Part shown: positions 1 through 11,818 of the stretch, piece after piece | Position numbering within the stretch: the first letter of the stretch is position 1 | Layout: each line of letters starts with the position of its first letter | From: Dactylonectria macrodidyma | Lineage: Eukaryota; Ascomycota; Sordariomycetes; Hypocreales; Nectriaceae | DNA: 64,000 nucleotides | Reading direction: 5' to 3' | Assembly (NCBI GenBank): GCA_020744425.1 | Contig: JAGMUV010000054.1 | Coordinates: 1-64,000, forward strand | Made by a program: the position numbers and the translations under genes | Notes under the pieces: generated by a model | What the model was told of the DNA's origin: nothing | Seen by the model: the letters and a program-made list of their open reading frames with translations, nothing else | Database searches by the model: none

Positions 1-363
1 CCACCAGTAACAGGGCGGGAGATCCCAATCTCATAAACAATCAACATCATGCGAATGGACAAAGGAGCTAATTCCCCGGTAACAGCGCAGGCAGCAGGCA
101 ACCAAATGCGCATCTACTACGCAGTACCGAAACATGATTCGGATTAGCATGTGGAGGTAACTTCGACGGCGTGCTGTCTATTAACAAATATCTGGGACCT
201 GCACCCCCTGTTTTCCTGCGGCGCTGCCGGCATCTTCCAAGACTGCTAGACACGGCCGCTACTCAAGAATCAATTGATCAGGTGAAAAGAAGAGGGGGTG
301 AGGGGTTTTTGATTCACTCGCTTGTTTGATACACTCGATTATCAAGTACGTTATCTGAATTAA

Positions 364-1587
364 TTATCTATAATTATTTGATATACCTGATTGTACATCT
401 GATCTGTGAGCTGCGCTGAGGCTATCGTCCATCGGTTCGCCGTTGTAGCCAGAATAAATCATCGGATCACCCATACCCATCATGACTTCGGGGTTAGGAC
501 ATGACAGAATGTAAGGATTGACGGTGGCAAACTCTGACTCCACAAACCCCTGAAGTCCCTGATTCAAGATGTCCATGCTGCCCGGCACGCCAGGCCGTTG
601 GAGTAAGTGCATGGTGAGATCGCTGGGTTGAGCCTCGGCCGAGATGGAGGACCAGGAGGAAAAGCTTGATATCGAGGGCGACTGCGAGGGCAACGTGGCC
701 GATGCGTTGGTTTCGGGCGGTGGAGGCACGAAGTCGAAGTCGCTACTGGAGGTGGCGCTCTGAGGCGATAGGATCATGGCGTTGTTGCTGCTAAAGGCGG
801 CGTTTTCGTAGTCATGCTTAAAGTCAGAGTAATCAAGTTCTAATAGTGATGCCCGCTGCTTTTGATTATATACCGAAGAGTCTGCGTCCTTAACCTCCTT
901 CCTGGGTTTGTTTTCTTTCTGCTGCTCCTTGAGCTGGTGGGCCAGTTTAGCGATGCCGACTTCATCTTCGGGGAATGCTATGTCAATAGGGAGGTCGATA
1001 TCTCTATCAGCTCGGATGCAGCCAAGCTTCTGGACGATATTATGGATGACGGGCTGGCCCCGGTCGTTTAATTCAGGATCACCGAGCTCCCAAGGCTGGT
1101 TATTTCGGACCATGAAGTAGAGCTTGTGGATGGTAACGGTGAGAGCGAATTGGGTGTTTTCTAGGACCTCGGCGTATCTGGTTGCATGTAAGCGATATGT
1201 ACGTGGGCCGGTGCTCAAGGTTTCACATCGCAACACTACATACCCTTGCGGCAGCTTCTTGTATTTCATCTTCTTTCTAATACCAGCAGCGCAGACCAGG
1301 TCATCGTCCTTGCATCGCTTGCAGGGGAACTCGCCGTCGCACTAGTTATATTAGTTGGGACAAGATAATAATAGACATAAAAGACGAACCCTGGTCTTCT
1401 TCATTCGACATCTTTCGCAAGCCTTCCAAGCACGCCTATGTCGGCCATCCATACCAGCACTAGGGCTCCCTTGCTTCGAGGTACGGTGCATAGGCTTGAC
1501 CGACTTCGTACTTGACGACGTGCTCCTTCTGGACAGAGTCGATTCGTGAACCTTGATGGGAGGAGAGGGCAAGCTACTGGGACCCAT
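364..1587 (-). CDS. Zn2Cys6 fungal transcription factor
   Basis: Two exons (1587-1390 and 1341-364) flank a 48-bp GT-AG intron at 1342-1389. The spliced frame gives about 391 residues. The join restores a perfect binuclear zinc cluster: C57, C60, C67, C73, C76 and C83, with spacing C-x2-C-x6-C-x5-C-x2-C-x6-C, preceded by a basic Ser-rich leader. The exon junction falls just before C67. This family binds DNA at CGG half-sites in the nucleus. The rest has a folded-looking middle (about residues 95-200) and a Ser/Pro/Asn-rich C-terminal half typical of an activation region; I see no classical fungal_trans middle-homology domain. The start is the only Met that puts the cluster in frame after splicing. 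Its target genes cannot be read from the sequence. Confidence 0.9.
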
Positions 1588-2694
1588 TGCTGGTGCTGTC
1601 TGTATGGTAGGACGGATAGGTTATAGTGACATCCAATCAAGATATGTGTGTGTAAGTACAAGGTATTACGTGTGTGTAAGTGGGATGGAAGGGGTAAGAA
1701 GGTGGACGGATTAGGATCCGAACACCCAGGAAGGAGGATGTATAATAACAAGGGGAAGCTGCTAAGAAAGAAGAAAGGCCGAAGAGAGAAAAAGGTTAAT
1801 AAAACAGAAGCAGGTCAGCGAGCTTAATAGGAAAGGGGAAGTGGTGGACACATATAAACGTGCGAGCTGGATGAGGCCAGACTGCAAAACATGCATCACC
1901 GTGGGCGTCTACTCAACCCAGGGTAAGGCACAGAAAAGCTATGATACTTGATGCAGACTGAATGATTTGCGGGCTGACCCCGGCATGCCGTGAAGGCTGC
2001 CTCCATGATATATCCCCCTCCGTGGATGATGGGATAAGGTGCATGGTCGTTATTTCCTTGTTGAATTGATTTCATTTCACAATCCCACCAGTCGGGGCCT
2101 GTGCCTGGCATACCATGACCTGGCATGGGCCCCACGACATGGTGCCGGTATGCGGTTGCGGAAATGATATCATCTGGTACGTACTTATGAATTGTGTTCC
2201 ATTCAGACGAGTCAGGTCCTCAAGGTTACCAGTTAGACTGGACAAGTGTTAGCCTTTTCACTGAGACACCAGGTGGCAACAGGGTCAAAGCGTTGACGGA
2301 CTCAGCGTTTGATGAACGAGGATAATTCAGGGGACTAAGCCCAACACAACCTTAGGCCGGGCGTAATACACCTCCTCCTAAGCCCAAACCCCAAAAATCG
2401 TCCAGGTTTGGTCATCTCCCTGTTTCATTCCGCGCAAAGCTCGAGAGGCTCGAAAATTAGTTGAAGTGCGCAATTATGATAGCGCTTGGGATGTCATACG
2501 GCTTGTGGAGACAAAAGTCCAGGGGCTTAAGCCAATTGGATGGCAGCGGATTAGCAGTACTTCTATTGGCTTAGAAATTAGCAGGGAACAAACGTACTAA
2601 TTATCCGGCAGGTACAAGGCTGCTGCCTAAAGCTTTGCCTGCCTCAATTGAGCCACTGCAGGGTGGCCTATGGGCAATGAGTGACCCACAAGCC
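1588..2694. other. Intergenic, upstream of the zinc-cluster gene
   Basis: No frame here has a recognisable domain or convincing coding structure. The first 250 bases upstream of the start codon presumably hold the promoter; I see no defined site. Confidence 0.4.
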
Positions 2695-3261
2695 TTACGG
2701 CATCCCAGGGGATCGAATGCCGTGTCCTTCTAACCCATTACGACCCCTTCGTCCGTTGATCATCACGTCTGGAACGTTCTGGATATTATTTCGCGGGCGC
2801 TTGGCTGGCGCTGCGGCCCGATCTTGCTTGCTATTGGTTAAGTTCAAGATTATCCCCCGTGTGGGACCTTGAGGGCCCACGCTAATTAAATGCCATGCCT
2901 TAACGTAGGGCCTAGTCTTAACGTTGTCAGGAAGGGTCTTTGATACCAGGACCCCCAAGGTTTTCCGGGGTATTGATTTTGACGTTTCGCCGTTCTCTTT
3001 GACTTTCGCTTCCCCGGAACCGGTACCGGAGCCAACACCAGGCTCTTTCGAAGGGGCGAAAGCTCCGTCGTCTCTAAGTTGGATTAAGTTGTGTCGGAGC
3101 CAGTCGATGATGCTTCCTAACCAGCGAAGCCATTTCCCAAGATAGGGTGTAGTGTGGGGGCGTTTGCATCGTTTCACATGCCGATATGCCATATACCAAA
3201 ATCTCCTATCATTGATGCGCGTAAACAAGAAGACCATGCTTTGATGTCTGACTCCGACCAC
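2695..3261 (-). CDS. Hypothetical 188-residue open frame, doubtful
   Basis: An uninterrupted 188-codon frame with a Trp/Arg-rich first third, a Gly/Glu/Lys-rich middle and a basic C-terminus. I recognise no family, and there is no intron, signal peptide or membrane segment. It lies in a sparse region between the zinc-cluster gene and a decayed hydrolase, so it may be a chance frame. It is listed only because its length is above what most non-coding frames here reach. Confidence 0.18.
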   Translation of the reverse strand: MVGVRHQSMVFLFTRINDRRFWYMAYRHVKRCKRPHTTPYLGKWLRWLGSIIDWLRHNLIQLRDDGAFAPSKEPGVGSGTGSGEAKVKENGETSKSIPRKTLGVLVSKTLPDNVKTRPYVKAWHLISVGPQGPTRGIILNLTNSKQDRAAAPAKRPRNNIQNVPDVMINGRRGRNGLEGHGIRSPGMP

Positions 3262-4019
3262 GGATGGAGATGGTTCACCGTTTTGGAAACGGCAGACCGC
3301 GCTATCATTTGTCTTGAACCTCTCTCCCTTTGTCAGATGTGGATATAGGCTATGTTGTCACTGGTACCCGCTGTAAGGTGCCTTCACTTTTGCCCGACTT
3401 GGTGTAGTGGCCTAATCCAACACCCTTCGAGTCAACCTTGCCCGTGCCGCCAAACCTTGCTGCTACTTCTGCTTTTGTGCGATTGATACAACGCTTCCCA
3501 ATTTTCAACCTCAGGTCCGAAGCCTTCGATGCAATTAATGATTCTCCTTCATACCAGACATATAATAATATCAAGAACAAAATACGCAATGTTCAATTGA
3601 AACCCTCTCTCACAGTCTCCTTTGAAGCTTTATGAGCCGTCCAAAATTGAATTTACCATTACCACAAGCACATCTTAGAGCCGGAGTTTATAGGGGTTGT
3701 TCTCAGCACGTGTTCGGAGTTTAAGACCCCTGCCGCATATCTCAAAAAGTCCCATAATTTAGATATCCCGCATTCTCATCACGACTACGGAGTAAAAGGT
3801 AACTAAAAGCCCCACCCCCTCCTCGGCTCCGGCACGAATGATCAGGACACCTGGCCTAGCCGGATAAATCAATCAGGGTGCTTGGGAGTCCTAGTGTGGG
3901 CCCTGGGAGCTCTGCAGTCGTGAGACTTAGCGAAGCCATCTTGACCACGGGTAGAGATTCACAACCTGTTCATTGACAGGTAATTGTTTTGCCAAACTGA
4001 TGGCAACAGGGCAGCTGCG

Positions 4020-4490
4020 GGGGTATCTGTCGTCGGATTCTCGCCTGGCATGAGCGCCGGTGCAAACAACGATAAGCCTCCCCCCTTGGACGACATGCTC
4101 TTCCTGTTCTTTTACCCGTCTGAGTCAAGCCTAGCCCTTAGCAATGCTTAGTAGAAGAGCATTCAAAAGCGAAAGGTAGTTGGAAAAGAGCACTGGGGCT
4201 ATCTCGTCAGACAAGGAGCGGTCCTAGCTAACAGCCATCTTCTCTTTCACTATCGACCTCGCCAACTTTTGACCGTCTTAAGGATATTGAGGCCCCCACC
4301 CTGATTACGAACGGCCACTAGGACATCATGTTGCCCACCCTGGATAGCTTCGTTCTACAGCAGAACATCGAGAAAGCGCGACTTATTATCTATCCTATGC
4401 AGGGAACGGGCACCTCTTCCAAGTACCAGAGCTCTACGCATAGCATCTCCAGCTGTTTTTAGACGGCCCTTGAGGGCTCCAAGTAAACGG
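4020..4490 (+). pseudogene. Decayed alpha/beta-hydrolase gene (C-terminal half)
   Basis: Translated piecewise, the plus strand still shows an alpha/beta-hydrolase C-terminal half: a nucleophile-elbow-like GFSPG near 4036-4050, a cap-region stretch (DDMLFLFFYPSESS) near 4088-4130, then RLKDIEAPTLITNGH followed by DIMLPTLDSFVLQQNIEKAR at about 4275-4378, and after a frame change GHLFQVPELYA near 4411-4440, where the catalytic His of such enzymes sits. The frame is broken by paired TAG codons near 4147, TAG near 4320 and TAG near 4442, plus an indel near 4396-4400. All stops are TAG and each can come from one C-to-T change on one strand (CAG or TGG precursors), as RIP produces. Confidence 0.72.
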
Positions 4491-5007
4491 ATATACTCGA
4501 CGGAAGGGATGAATGTGTTCGTCCCTAGATGTGCGCGTGAAGGGGAAAGCTACGTTCGGCCGATATGGTGCGCCGTAGCTGAGTCTCGATCTGAGTTTGG
4601 GCAGCTAGGAATGTAAACACAGATATTAGGCACTCACTTCCGTGGTGGGTTAACATACTCTAGTGTCCCTTTATGTATTCTCTTGACCTCCGTACGTTGG
4701 GAATCTGACATATTTACTACCAATTGGCGTGTTTTCATATGTCGATTAAAGCGATTGCCTCAGCAGATGTAGGTAAGACGTGGGAGTCGCAAAATATTAC
4801 CCGATTTATAAAAATAAAAAAATAGAATAGATAAAAAAACCTGTTCGTTTTCTTCAATTACCCTTTATCAGTTGGAAGGACCAAAGGGAGCGACTGGGAA
4901 ATCAAAGTGCGCAGCTGCATACATAAATACCATCTGAAACTGACTCAAACCCAAAATGCCTCAATACTCAGACGCTCCCCAGACGTCAGTTGTGTACAGT
5001 GCATCCA

Positions 5008-6014
5008 TTACTGTATATCGAGGGCCTTTAGCTGCTCCTCTGTCCAGTCCCAGAGTTTCTTGGCCAAGTCCCCGTCTCTAGCGGTGGAATTGAGCTTAGC
5101 TTCCTTCCCAACTGGCTCGTAATATGCCCCAGATCTGATGTTCTTCAGCGCCGTCGTGGCTGCCCACAGTCCATTCCTGGCTCCATCCTCTGGACTCTTT
5201 GGTCTGAATCCAGCGCCTATATAGACCAGAGCCTTCGAGAACGGGCCGAGGTCGTCAACCAAGCCTGTTCCCACAATCCCAGGGTGGAGTGATACAGCTG
5301 TGATTTTGGGGTACCGCCTCGCCACCTCGGCCGCATATAGTATATTCGCCAGCTTGCTCTGCGCGTACCGCGTCCACGTGCCTAGATTCTCCTGTGTCGA
5401 GTGGAGGTCCTCGAACAATATTCCCCCGCGCGGGGCCTGGGAATAGAGGGAGCTGGCGAGAAAGACGAGCCGAACATCAGCGCCCGGGAGCTCTGTCGTG
5501 CGCAACATTGTGGGTAGAAGAAGTTTGAAGAGAACAGAGTGCCCAAAATGGTTGGTACCGAACTGTACCTCATGTCCGTCCCTGGTCTTAGCTGGAGGGA
5601 CAGCACATACGCCTGCGTTTGCGATGAGGATGTCGAGACGGTCGGAAGCAAAGTTTGTCCTGACAGCATTCACGATGGATTCGTGGTCGGCAAGGTCGCA
5701 TTGGAGAAACCCAACGTTAACCGAGGGACGTATTTGGTTCAGTTCCGTGACGAGGCTCGTGGCTGCTTGGGCGTTACGTCCAGTGAAGTATAGTTGAGCC
5801 GGGTTATGTTTGGCGAGTGCGAGCAGTGTTTCTTTTCCAATGCCGGCCGTTCCTGCAGAAACATATTTTAGCTTTGAAACAATCACATAGAACGATTCTG
5901 TCTATCAACGATGACTTCTTGTCCCTCTAGTGTTGTGAATATTGATCATAGTAATGACAGACCTCCTGTGACAAAGACTACCTTTCCGGCGAGATCTGGG
6001 ATACTGAACTTCAT
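5008..6014 (-). CDS. Short-chain dehydrogenase/reductase (SDR)
   Basis: Two exons (6014-5963 and 5852-5008) separated by a 110-bp GT-AG intron; the product is 298 residues, the usual length for classical or retinol-dehydrogenase-like SDRs. Splicing restores the nucleotide-binding glycine motif TGGTAGIG at residues 16-23, which neither exon holds alone. The NAG motif is at about 96-98 and the catalytic YxxxK is YAQSK at 180-184, with an upstream Ser in SSLYSQ. SDRs of this type use NAD(P)H to reduce or oxidise carbonyl/alcohol groups on lipophilic or secondary-metabolite substrates; the substrate cannot be told from sequence. There is no signal peptide. It stands alone, about 1.3 kb from the LtrA-like gene. 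Confidence 0.92.
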
Positions 6015-7308
6015 GGTGATCGATATTTTTTGTTGACAAAAGTAGCGGTTGCGGGACTCGTGTGTAGTACGTCCTCAGATGACTGCTTCAAACCTGATCG
6101 CGACTATATAGGTCTTGAACGAAACATGGCCTGCCCACCCTGGGACAAGCAGCACGGGATGGAACTCTCACGACCAGAACGATACAACGCTTTGACTCTT
6201 ACCAGAGACCCCAATTCTTCCGTCGGCGTATCTTCCCTCCTCAGTTAAACAGATGGCATAACGATGGGCAACATACCGTGGTAGCGTTCGAGCTTGCGGT
6301 GAAGTACGGAGGCGCATCAGCAAAGTGATGCTCCACGCTAAGCGGTCGAAATCGCGCTAATCTGAGGTATACAAGCGACAGCATAGGCCTAACCTCATTT
6401 CGAGGTTTAATGAGCTTTAGTTCATTTGCGCGCTACTAACACTTGGTGAACTTAAGTCTTCGTGATGATCTCTCTCTAAAATATAGCGCCTCTTGGGTTG
6501 TCCCTACTACTTGAGATAAGAGAGCCGTGAAGCTAGCGTCCGGTCCGATCTGTATTTGTAATTATCACTTTTCTGGCGCGAGAATGTGGGATTAATTCCG
6601 ACCGACCAAGTCAGAACGAGACTACGCCATATTTGGCGCTGAGCTCCGAGAATGTGGACCAGAACCAGGCTTGTTTTTTTGGGGTGGGCCATCAAACTAC
6701 GAGCTCCGAATTGCCCGGATTTTGCAGAACTGCCGGATTCCAAATCGTGGGAAAATCCGGTCTGTGCGAAAGAACCTGACTAGTAACTCACCTCGCAGCA
6801 GCGGCTAGTTTGAAGAGTCCGACGGTAGGAACGTTAGGCCGTCCCGATCGACGCTTCATGAGTTCGTGGTCATTGACTCAGAGACCTTCAGGAAGGTTTT
6901 CGGCTTCTTATACACTCAGCTCCGATACACAAATGTCAGGGTTTGACGTTGTTTTAAAGCGACACGATTCAGGTACAATTTTCTCGTCCATATCAGAAAG
7001 GATGATGCTGCGCCAAAAATGAAAAGATATCCCGAACGAAAACTGAGCGGACATTAGAATTCCTCCGTCCTGTAAGGGTTCACGGCTTGTGCGGACAAGG
7101 GTGAGAAGTTCAAGGGTAAATTGTGGATTGAGATAAGCCGTAGGGTCTGATCTAGATACGAATCATAACGCGAGGAGCAGAAAGATAACAAGATCTGGGT
7201 CCCCTCGCGATTCAGGAGTGAGTATTCTCAGTCAAGTCCCAACGAACGTGACACCCATCAACGACTTCCTGATACCGTGCCACTCTCCCTCATATCCATG
7301 ACATGCGA
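6015..7308. other. Intergenic between SDR and LtrA-like genes
   Basis: No supported gene. Open frames here are short and show no domain. The stretch should contain the SDR promoter (left end) and the 3' flank of the LtrA-like gene (right end). Confidence 0.4.
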
Positions 7309-9282
7309 TCAGTCCTGCACATCCAAGCCCGCACTCTTCTCCTTATTTTTGAACTCCTGGACTTCAGCGCTGCGCCGCTCCGGCTCCTCCTTGATGCCCG
7401 ACTTCTCGAACTCCTTCTTGGTGCACTTGCACGAGTAGCGCACCTTGCAGCCCTTCTTCTCACCGATGAAAGGGTCGTTGGTGCACGACTTGCCGAAGAG
7501 CTCGACAAGGAGGACCCAGAGCGTCAACCCTAGAGTTACGGAGATGAGGTGTAGCGAATTGAGTGACTTGGCCATCGGCAAGAAGAACAAGATGATGCAG
7601 ACGGCGAAGCGGTTGCACAGACGACTCGTCTTGCTCCAGCGCAGGGTGGCGGGCACGCGGTGCTGGTGGCACCAAGAAATGACTCCCATGAAAAGCAGGG
7701 CGATGGCGAGGCCGTGGCAGTAGAAGAAGCGGATCCCACTGGCAATCTCGGGCTCTGCGCGCTCAAAGTAGTGCTCCGACAGCTGCTCTGGATTTGTGCT
7801 GGGTGTATCCGTGGTCAAGACCAGCTTCGACAAACCTGCAGACGCGAGAATATAGCCCATGACGAAGGGGAGGTGGGCGTAGCCCCAGATGGAGGCTGCT
7901 AAGACTGAGCTTCGGATGGCATGGACGTCGATGTTGTGGCCATCGATATCAAAGTAGATCCAGTTGAAGATAAAGGCTTGAACGAGTCCAAGAACAGCTT
8001 TGCCAAGGAAGGCATTGACCGTGTAACCACCATAGCTCTGGAACATGACACCTACCACAGAGTATCCAAGAACGAGAGACACGAAGGCATTGGTCCTTTC
8101 GACTCTGTGTTCGATGTTGACTGCTGGGTAGAACTCAAAGTACCCAACCAACCACTTGCTGAATCGGGTTTCTTGTTTAGCCGTGCGACTGTATCGGAAG
8201 AGTCCAACCATGATACCCTGTCCCCACATGTCGAAAGCAATTGCAACCCAAATGAGCGCAAGGCGGGATGGCATCTCGACGTGAATGCTGGCGATCCATA
8301 GGGCAGACGGGATCAAGATGTTGATGCACTCGCAAATCATAACTCCGTGAACCATTGGCAGAAGGTAAGCCGTGATGGCAAAGTGGACTCCGCCCCTGAG
8401 GCGGGCTGCGAGGTAGAAGGACACCATCATCGTGTACGTGTTGTGCTTCTCGTCCTCATAGAAGGAGTATGTCATGTTGGTAGTGAATCCCAAGAGACAT
8501 GCGATCTCGAAAAGGATCTCCAACCTGGTCAAGACATCATCCGTCTCGAACCAACTTAGAACCAGGGTGACGTCGGTCCAAATCTTCCATGACATGATGA
8601 AGGTGATGGCGAAGCGAAGCAATTCTCGGCCTGTTGGCTCCGCCCACATGTGCTCGCCGTTGATGTGGATGATACCAACGTAGAGCAAGTCGAAAAAAAG
8701 CTCAATGGCTTGGATCTCTGCTTGTTCGGAAGCACGCCACAGTAAACCTTGATGGAACCATTGCTTCACGACGGGTCTCTTGAACAACTTGGTTGTCTCT
8801 CCTAGCCGGGCCCCAGACCGACTTGATCCGACGGAAAGGGTGTCGGACAAGGAGGTTCCAGCCGATGCTGGCCCCTCGGTAGCCTCGTCATCATTGTCGT
8901 CGTCGTTGTAGGTGCGTAGGTTGGCACCGTATCCGAACTTGTTGAAGTTGGCGTTGAGGCCTGCCGAGTTCGTGCTGAGGCGCTCTAGCTCACTGTTGAC
9001 GGAATTGAGCTGGTTGTGAACGTCCTCCCACTCGGCAAACGCAGGGCCGTGTTTCTCGCGAAGGTCGTTGCGACGCCTCTCGTGATGCTCTCGCGTCTCC
9101 CGGAGGTAGCTGGAGTGCTCTGGTGAGCCGTGGACGATGATCTCGACCTGCATCTCATCCTGGTTGCTGTATTTGCGCCGCAGGTCTTCGAGGTCCTCGG
9201 GCAGTGAAGCGATGACCTTCTTGCCATTGGGCAGGGTGAATTCCTGGGGCCGCCGCCGCCTCCCGGTGAGAATTGTGGGCAT
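7309..9282 (-). CDS. LtrA-family multi-pass membrane protein
   Basis: A single-exon 657-residue protein. About 170 N-terminal residues are soluble and charged, with a heptad-like Glu/Arg stretch near 55-110 and an acidic NDDDNDDE run. Then RASEQAEIQAIELFFDLLYV opens a long hydrophobic region to about residue 590 with roughly 10-12 membrane spans, and the C-terminus is Cys- and Lys-rich. The phrase E-L-F-F-D-L-L-Y-V is the hallmark start of bacterial low-temperature-requirement A (LtrA) proteins. Fungal members have this long N-terminal extension. The biochemical role is unknown. The 5' leader contains a TAG trinucleotide run, and its upstream region is duplicated near the right edge of the window. 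Confidence 0.87.
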   Translation of the reverse strand: MPTILTGRRRRPQEFTLPNGKKVIASLPEDLEDLRRKYSNQDEMQVEIIVHGSPEHSSYLRETREHHERRRNDLREKHGPAFAEWEDVHNQLNSVNSELERLSTNSAGLNANFNKFGYGANLRTYNDDDNDDEATEGPASAGTSLSDTLSVGSSRSGARLGETTKLFKRPVVKQWFHQGLLWRASEQAEIQAIELFFDLLYVGIIHINGEHMWAEPTGRELLRFAITFIMSWKIWTDVTLVLSWFETDDVLTRLEILFEIACLLGFTTNMTYSFYEDEKHNTYTMMVSFYLAARLRGGVHFAITAYLLPMVHGVMICECINILIPSALWIASIHVEMPSRLALIWVAIAFDMWGQGIMVGLFRYSRTAKQETRFSKWLVGYFEFYPAVNIEHRVERTNAFVSLVLGYSVVGVMFQSYGGYTVNAFLGKAVLGLVQAFIFNWIYFDIDGHNIDVHAIRSSVLAASIWGYAHLPFVMGYILASAGLSKLVLTTDTPSTNPEQLSEHYFERAEPEIASGIRFFYCHGLAIALLFMGVISWCHQHRVPATLRWSKTSRLCNRFAVCIILFFLPMAKSLNSLHLISVTLGLTLWVLLVELFGKSCTNDPFIGEKKGCKVRYSCKCTKKEFEKSGIKEEPERRSAEVQEFKNKEKSAGLDVQD

Positions 9283-9335
9283 AGCTGGAGCAAGAAAATA
9301 GATGACAGGGAAAAAAAAAAAAGACGGATTCGCAA

Positions 9336-9368
<33 letters not shown>

Positions 9369-9369
9369 A
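9336..9369. repeat. (TAG)n microsatellite in the LtrA 5' leader
   Basis: About 11 units of TAG, 54 bp upstream of the LtrA-like start codon. The related (CTA)n run at 62617-62636 marks the edge of the inverted copy of this region, and another lies at 52085-52108. Confidence 0.9.
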
Positions 9370-9633
9370 TTTATTACGCCCGGGAGAACGGATCTTATAG
9401 GGCCATGGAACACGCTATGCTATTTACATTTCTGCCACTTCAATCCTGACCACAAAGTAAAGCCCCACTTTCTCTCCCTGAATCGCTTTCTTTTGGCCTC
9501 GCTTGACTCTCTCTGACAGGCCTGCTTGAAGGCCAATTTCTCCAAGTGTTCAGCATCCTATCCTCAGCAGCTGAAGCATGGTCTGTCAAAATGAGGCTGC
9601 ATTGTGTTAGTATTGTGTCAATGTTTCCTGGTT
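9336..9633 (+). repeat. LtrA upstream region, copy 1 of an inverted duplication
   Basis: About 290 bp from the microsatellite outward match 62353-62637 in reverse orientation with roughly ten differences by eye. Homology stops at 9633, where LINE sequence begins, so copy 2 preserves the state before the LINE landed. Confidence 0.9.
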
Positions 9634-11818
9634 CCGGGGTTGTTAGTATGTCCCATTCTCCTACTTCACTCCCAGTCTTCCCGTCTTCATCGCAAATTTG
9701 ATCGTTGCTCGCACCGCCTGTAGGTTAGGTGACCACTTCGGTCCGTCCAATGCCGACTTTCCTCCCAAAAAGAACGACAGGTTCCCCATCTCGCTTTGCC
9801 CGATTTGTCTCATGCCTTCGCGTTGTGCATCCCACTTGCTGCAGCGAAAGAGAAAATGTTCCATCGTCTCGGTTGCCCGTCCGCAGTCACACAAGTCTGA
9901 TTCCACCGCGCCGATCCTCGACAGGTAGCTGTTGATCCTCGCCATTCCCGTGCGTAACTGTGAAAGCGTGTCTGCTTCGCGCCTCTTCAGTCCGTCGTAT
10001 AGCACCTTTGTGTGTTTTCCTGGTAGCGCTTTGTCCACCCTCTTGGAGAAGCCGCCCACTCTGTCCGGTAGCGCCTGGTGCTGTTGTAGCTGTGCTCTCG
10101 CCAGTCTTGTCCGCGTCGATCGAGCTTGGTATGGCGGCGTCTCTGCCGTACGTCCTGCTTCGGTTGCTCTCTGCGCCTGTCTCTTCGCCTTGGGTCCCAA
10201 GGGAAAGGCGTCGTCCCGGGACGGTACCCAGATCATTTTAACACTGTTGTTGCCTTTTCCCAGCCTTCGGATGTGGTTGTAGATTTCTCGGATGGCGCAC
10301 TGTCCCGATTGTTGTCGTGGTCGCGCGATCGCCTTCAGTGCTGACTGGCCGCTTGACAGTATGGTAAGCCTTCGGTCCCGTAATCCGTCAGGCATGCATC
10401 GCAATGCCATCGCTATCGCCCCTAGCTCGGCTGTGTAGGGGTTCTGGTCGTCTCGCGAGCCGAGAGTGACCGAGTACCTGGCCATGACCCTATTTTCTTG
10501 CCCTGCTGCTTTGTGGCTGATGATGCCTCCCATGCCCGCCATTCCTCCTCTGTCGGAAGCGCTGGTCGTGATAGTGATGTCTTCGACGCTGTTGGCTGCC
10601 GCTATCGCCACCTTCCGATCTACCTCACACACCAGCGGCACGCGGGCGTGCCACGGCGGTGCTGCATAGGCTTCGATTGTTTCCATCAGCCCGATTCCGC
10701 TCTCGCCGAGGGCAAGCGCCAGTCTCTTCATTGGCGAGATGTACCTTCGACTCACTGATACTTTGAGTGTCGCTAACGGGTGCTTCTTTGGCAGCGTCTG
10801 CATATTGATGTACAACTTCATTCCAGCCAGAGCATGTCGCTCGTGTACTGTTTGGATGTTGGCTTCTGCTTCAGCTACTGCCCTCGCCACACCGTCTGGA
10901 AGGCTCCCGTGATGGCCCGCGCTCCTATTTTCTGTGCCCTGTTGAACTCTTTCAATTCCCTTTCGCCGCGTGCATGCGCCCATACGACAGACGCGTAGTC
11001 CATGGCTGGGGCCACGGTTGCGACGAAGAGTTGTCTGGCAGCTTGTGGTGGCAGCATCCTGAGTCTCCTTAGACACATGGCTGCCAAGAGACCTTTCGTG
11101 GCGGCCTTGGCCATGTGTTCCTTGAACCTGAGCCCCGTGTCCATGATTACCCCTAAGAGTTTGGCCTTTGCTTTGGGCTTGACTTCCTCTCCATTGATCG
11201 TGAACGGCGCCTCGCTGGTGCGTTCAGCTACGCGCGTGAAGTGGACAATTGTTGTCTTGTCATGTTCAAACGTCGCTCCACTGCGTTTCCCCCACGCCAG
11301 TGCCCGGTCGATGATGGCTTGTATGTCGTCCCTGTTCGCCTCCGCCGTCGGTCCCGTGACCCAGGCTGAATAGTCGTCGACAAAGGCTATCGAACCGCCT
11401 TTCGAGTCAATCTTGCTTTGCACAAGGTCTGCATTGAAGAACAGGAAAAGCACAGGCGAAAGCGGCGATCCTTGGGGAAGGCCGGCTTGCGGCAGCTCCC
11501 GTTGCTCTGACGTGTAGTCGTTCACCACGATGCTGGCTGTGCGATTGGAGCAGAACGCGTCTATCCATTGCACCAGCTTCTTCGGGATGCCTCTTTCTTC
11601 CAGCCTCTGTAGCTGTCTGTCCTTGAATACACCGTTGTACGCGCCCCTGGTGTCGAAGCTGACTAGGCTGACCACCCTGCGGTTCCGCCACGCCTTGTAC
11701 ACTTGTTCTTGGAAGAGCAGCAGTGCCTGCTCTGCCGACCGTCGCTTCCTTGCCCCAAAGTGGTTTGTGGGCAGGAGCCCGAACGTCTCGGCGGCGTATG
11801 AGATCCTGTCCGCCACTA
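9634..11818 (-). pseudogene. 5'-truncated Tad-like LINE: reverse transcriptase plus RNase H
   Basis: On the minus strand a reverse transcriptase domain (11818 to about 10900) shows the palm motif FVDDY near 11370-11388 and the LPQGSPLSPVLF motif. It continues, after a frame change near 10890, into an RNase H-like region and a C-terminal Cys cluster (CDCGRATETMEHFLFRC) ending at 9661. The 3' untranslated tail ends at about 9634, judged from the uninterrupted copy at 62353. The 5' part (endonuclease, ORF1 and the first RT motifs) is missing because the pogo element begins at 11819. One inserted or lost base splits RT from RNase H. The RT-RNase H order fits Tad-clade fungal LINEs. No longer functional. 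Confidence 0.88.

Noticed and set aside
3350..3635. Overlapping short frames near 3.5 kb
   Set aside because: Below 80 codons on both strands, with no domain or intron pattern.
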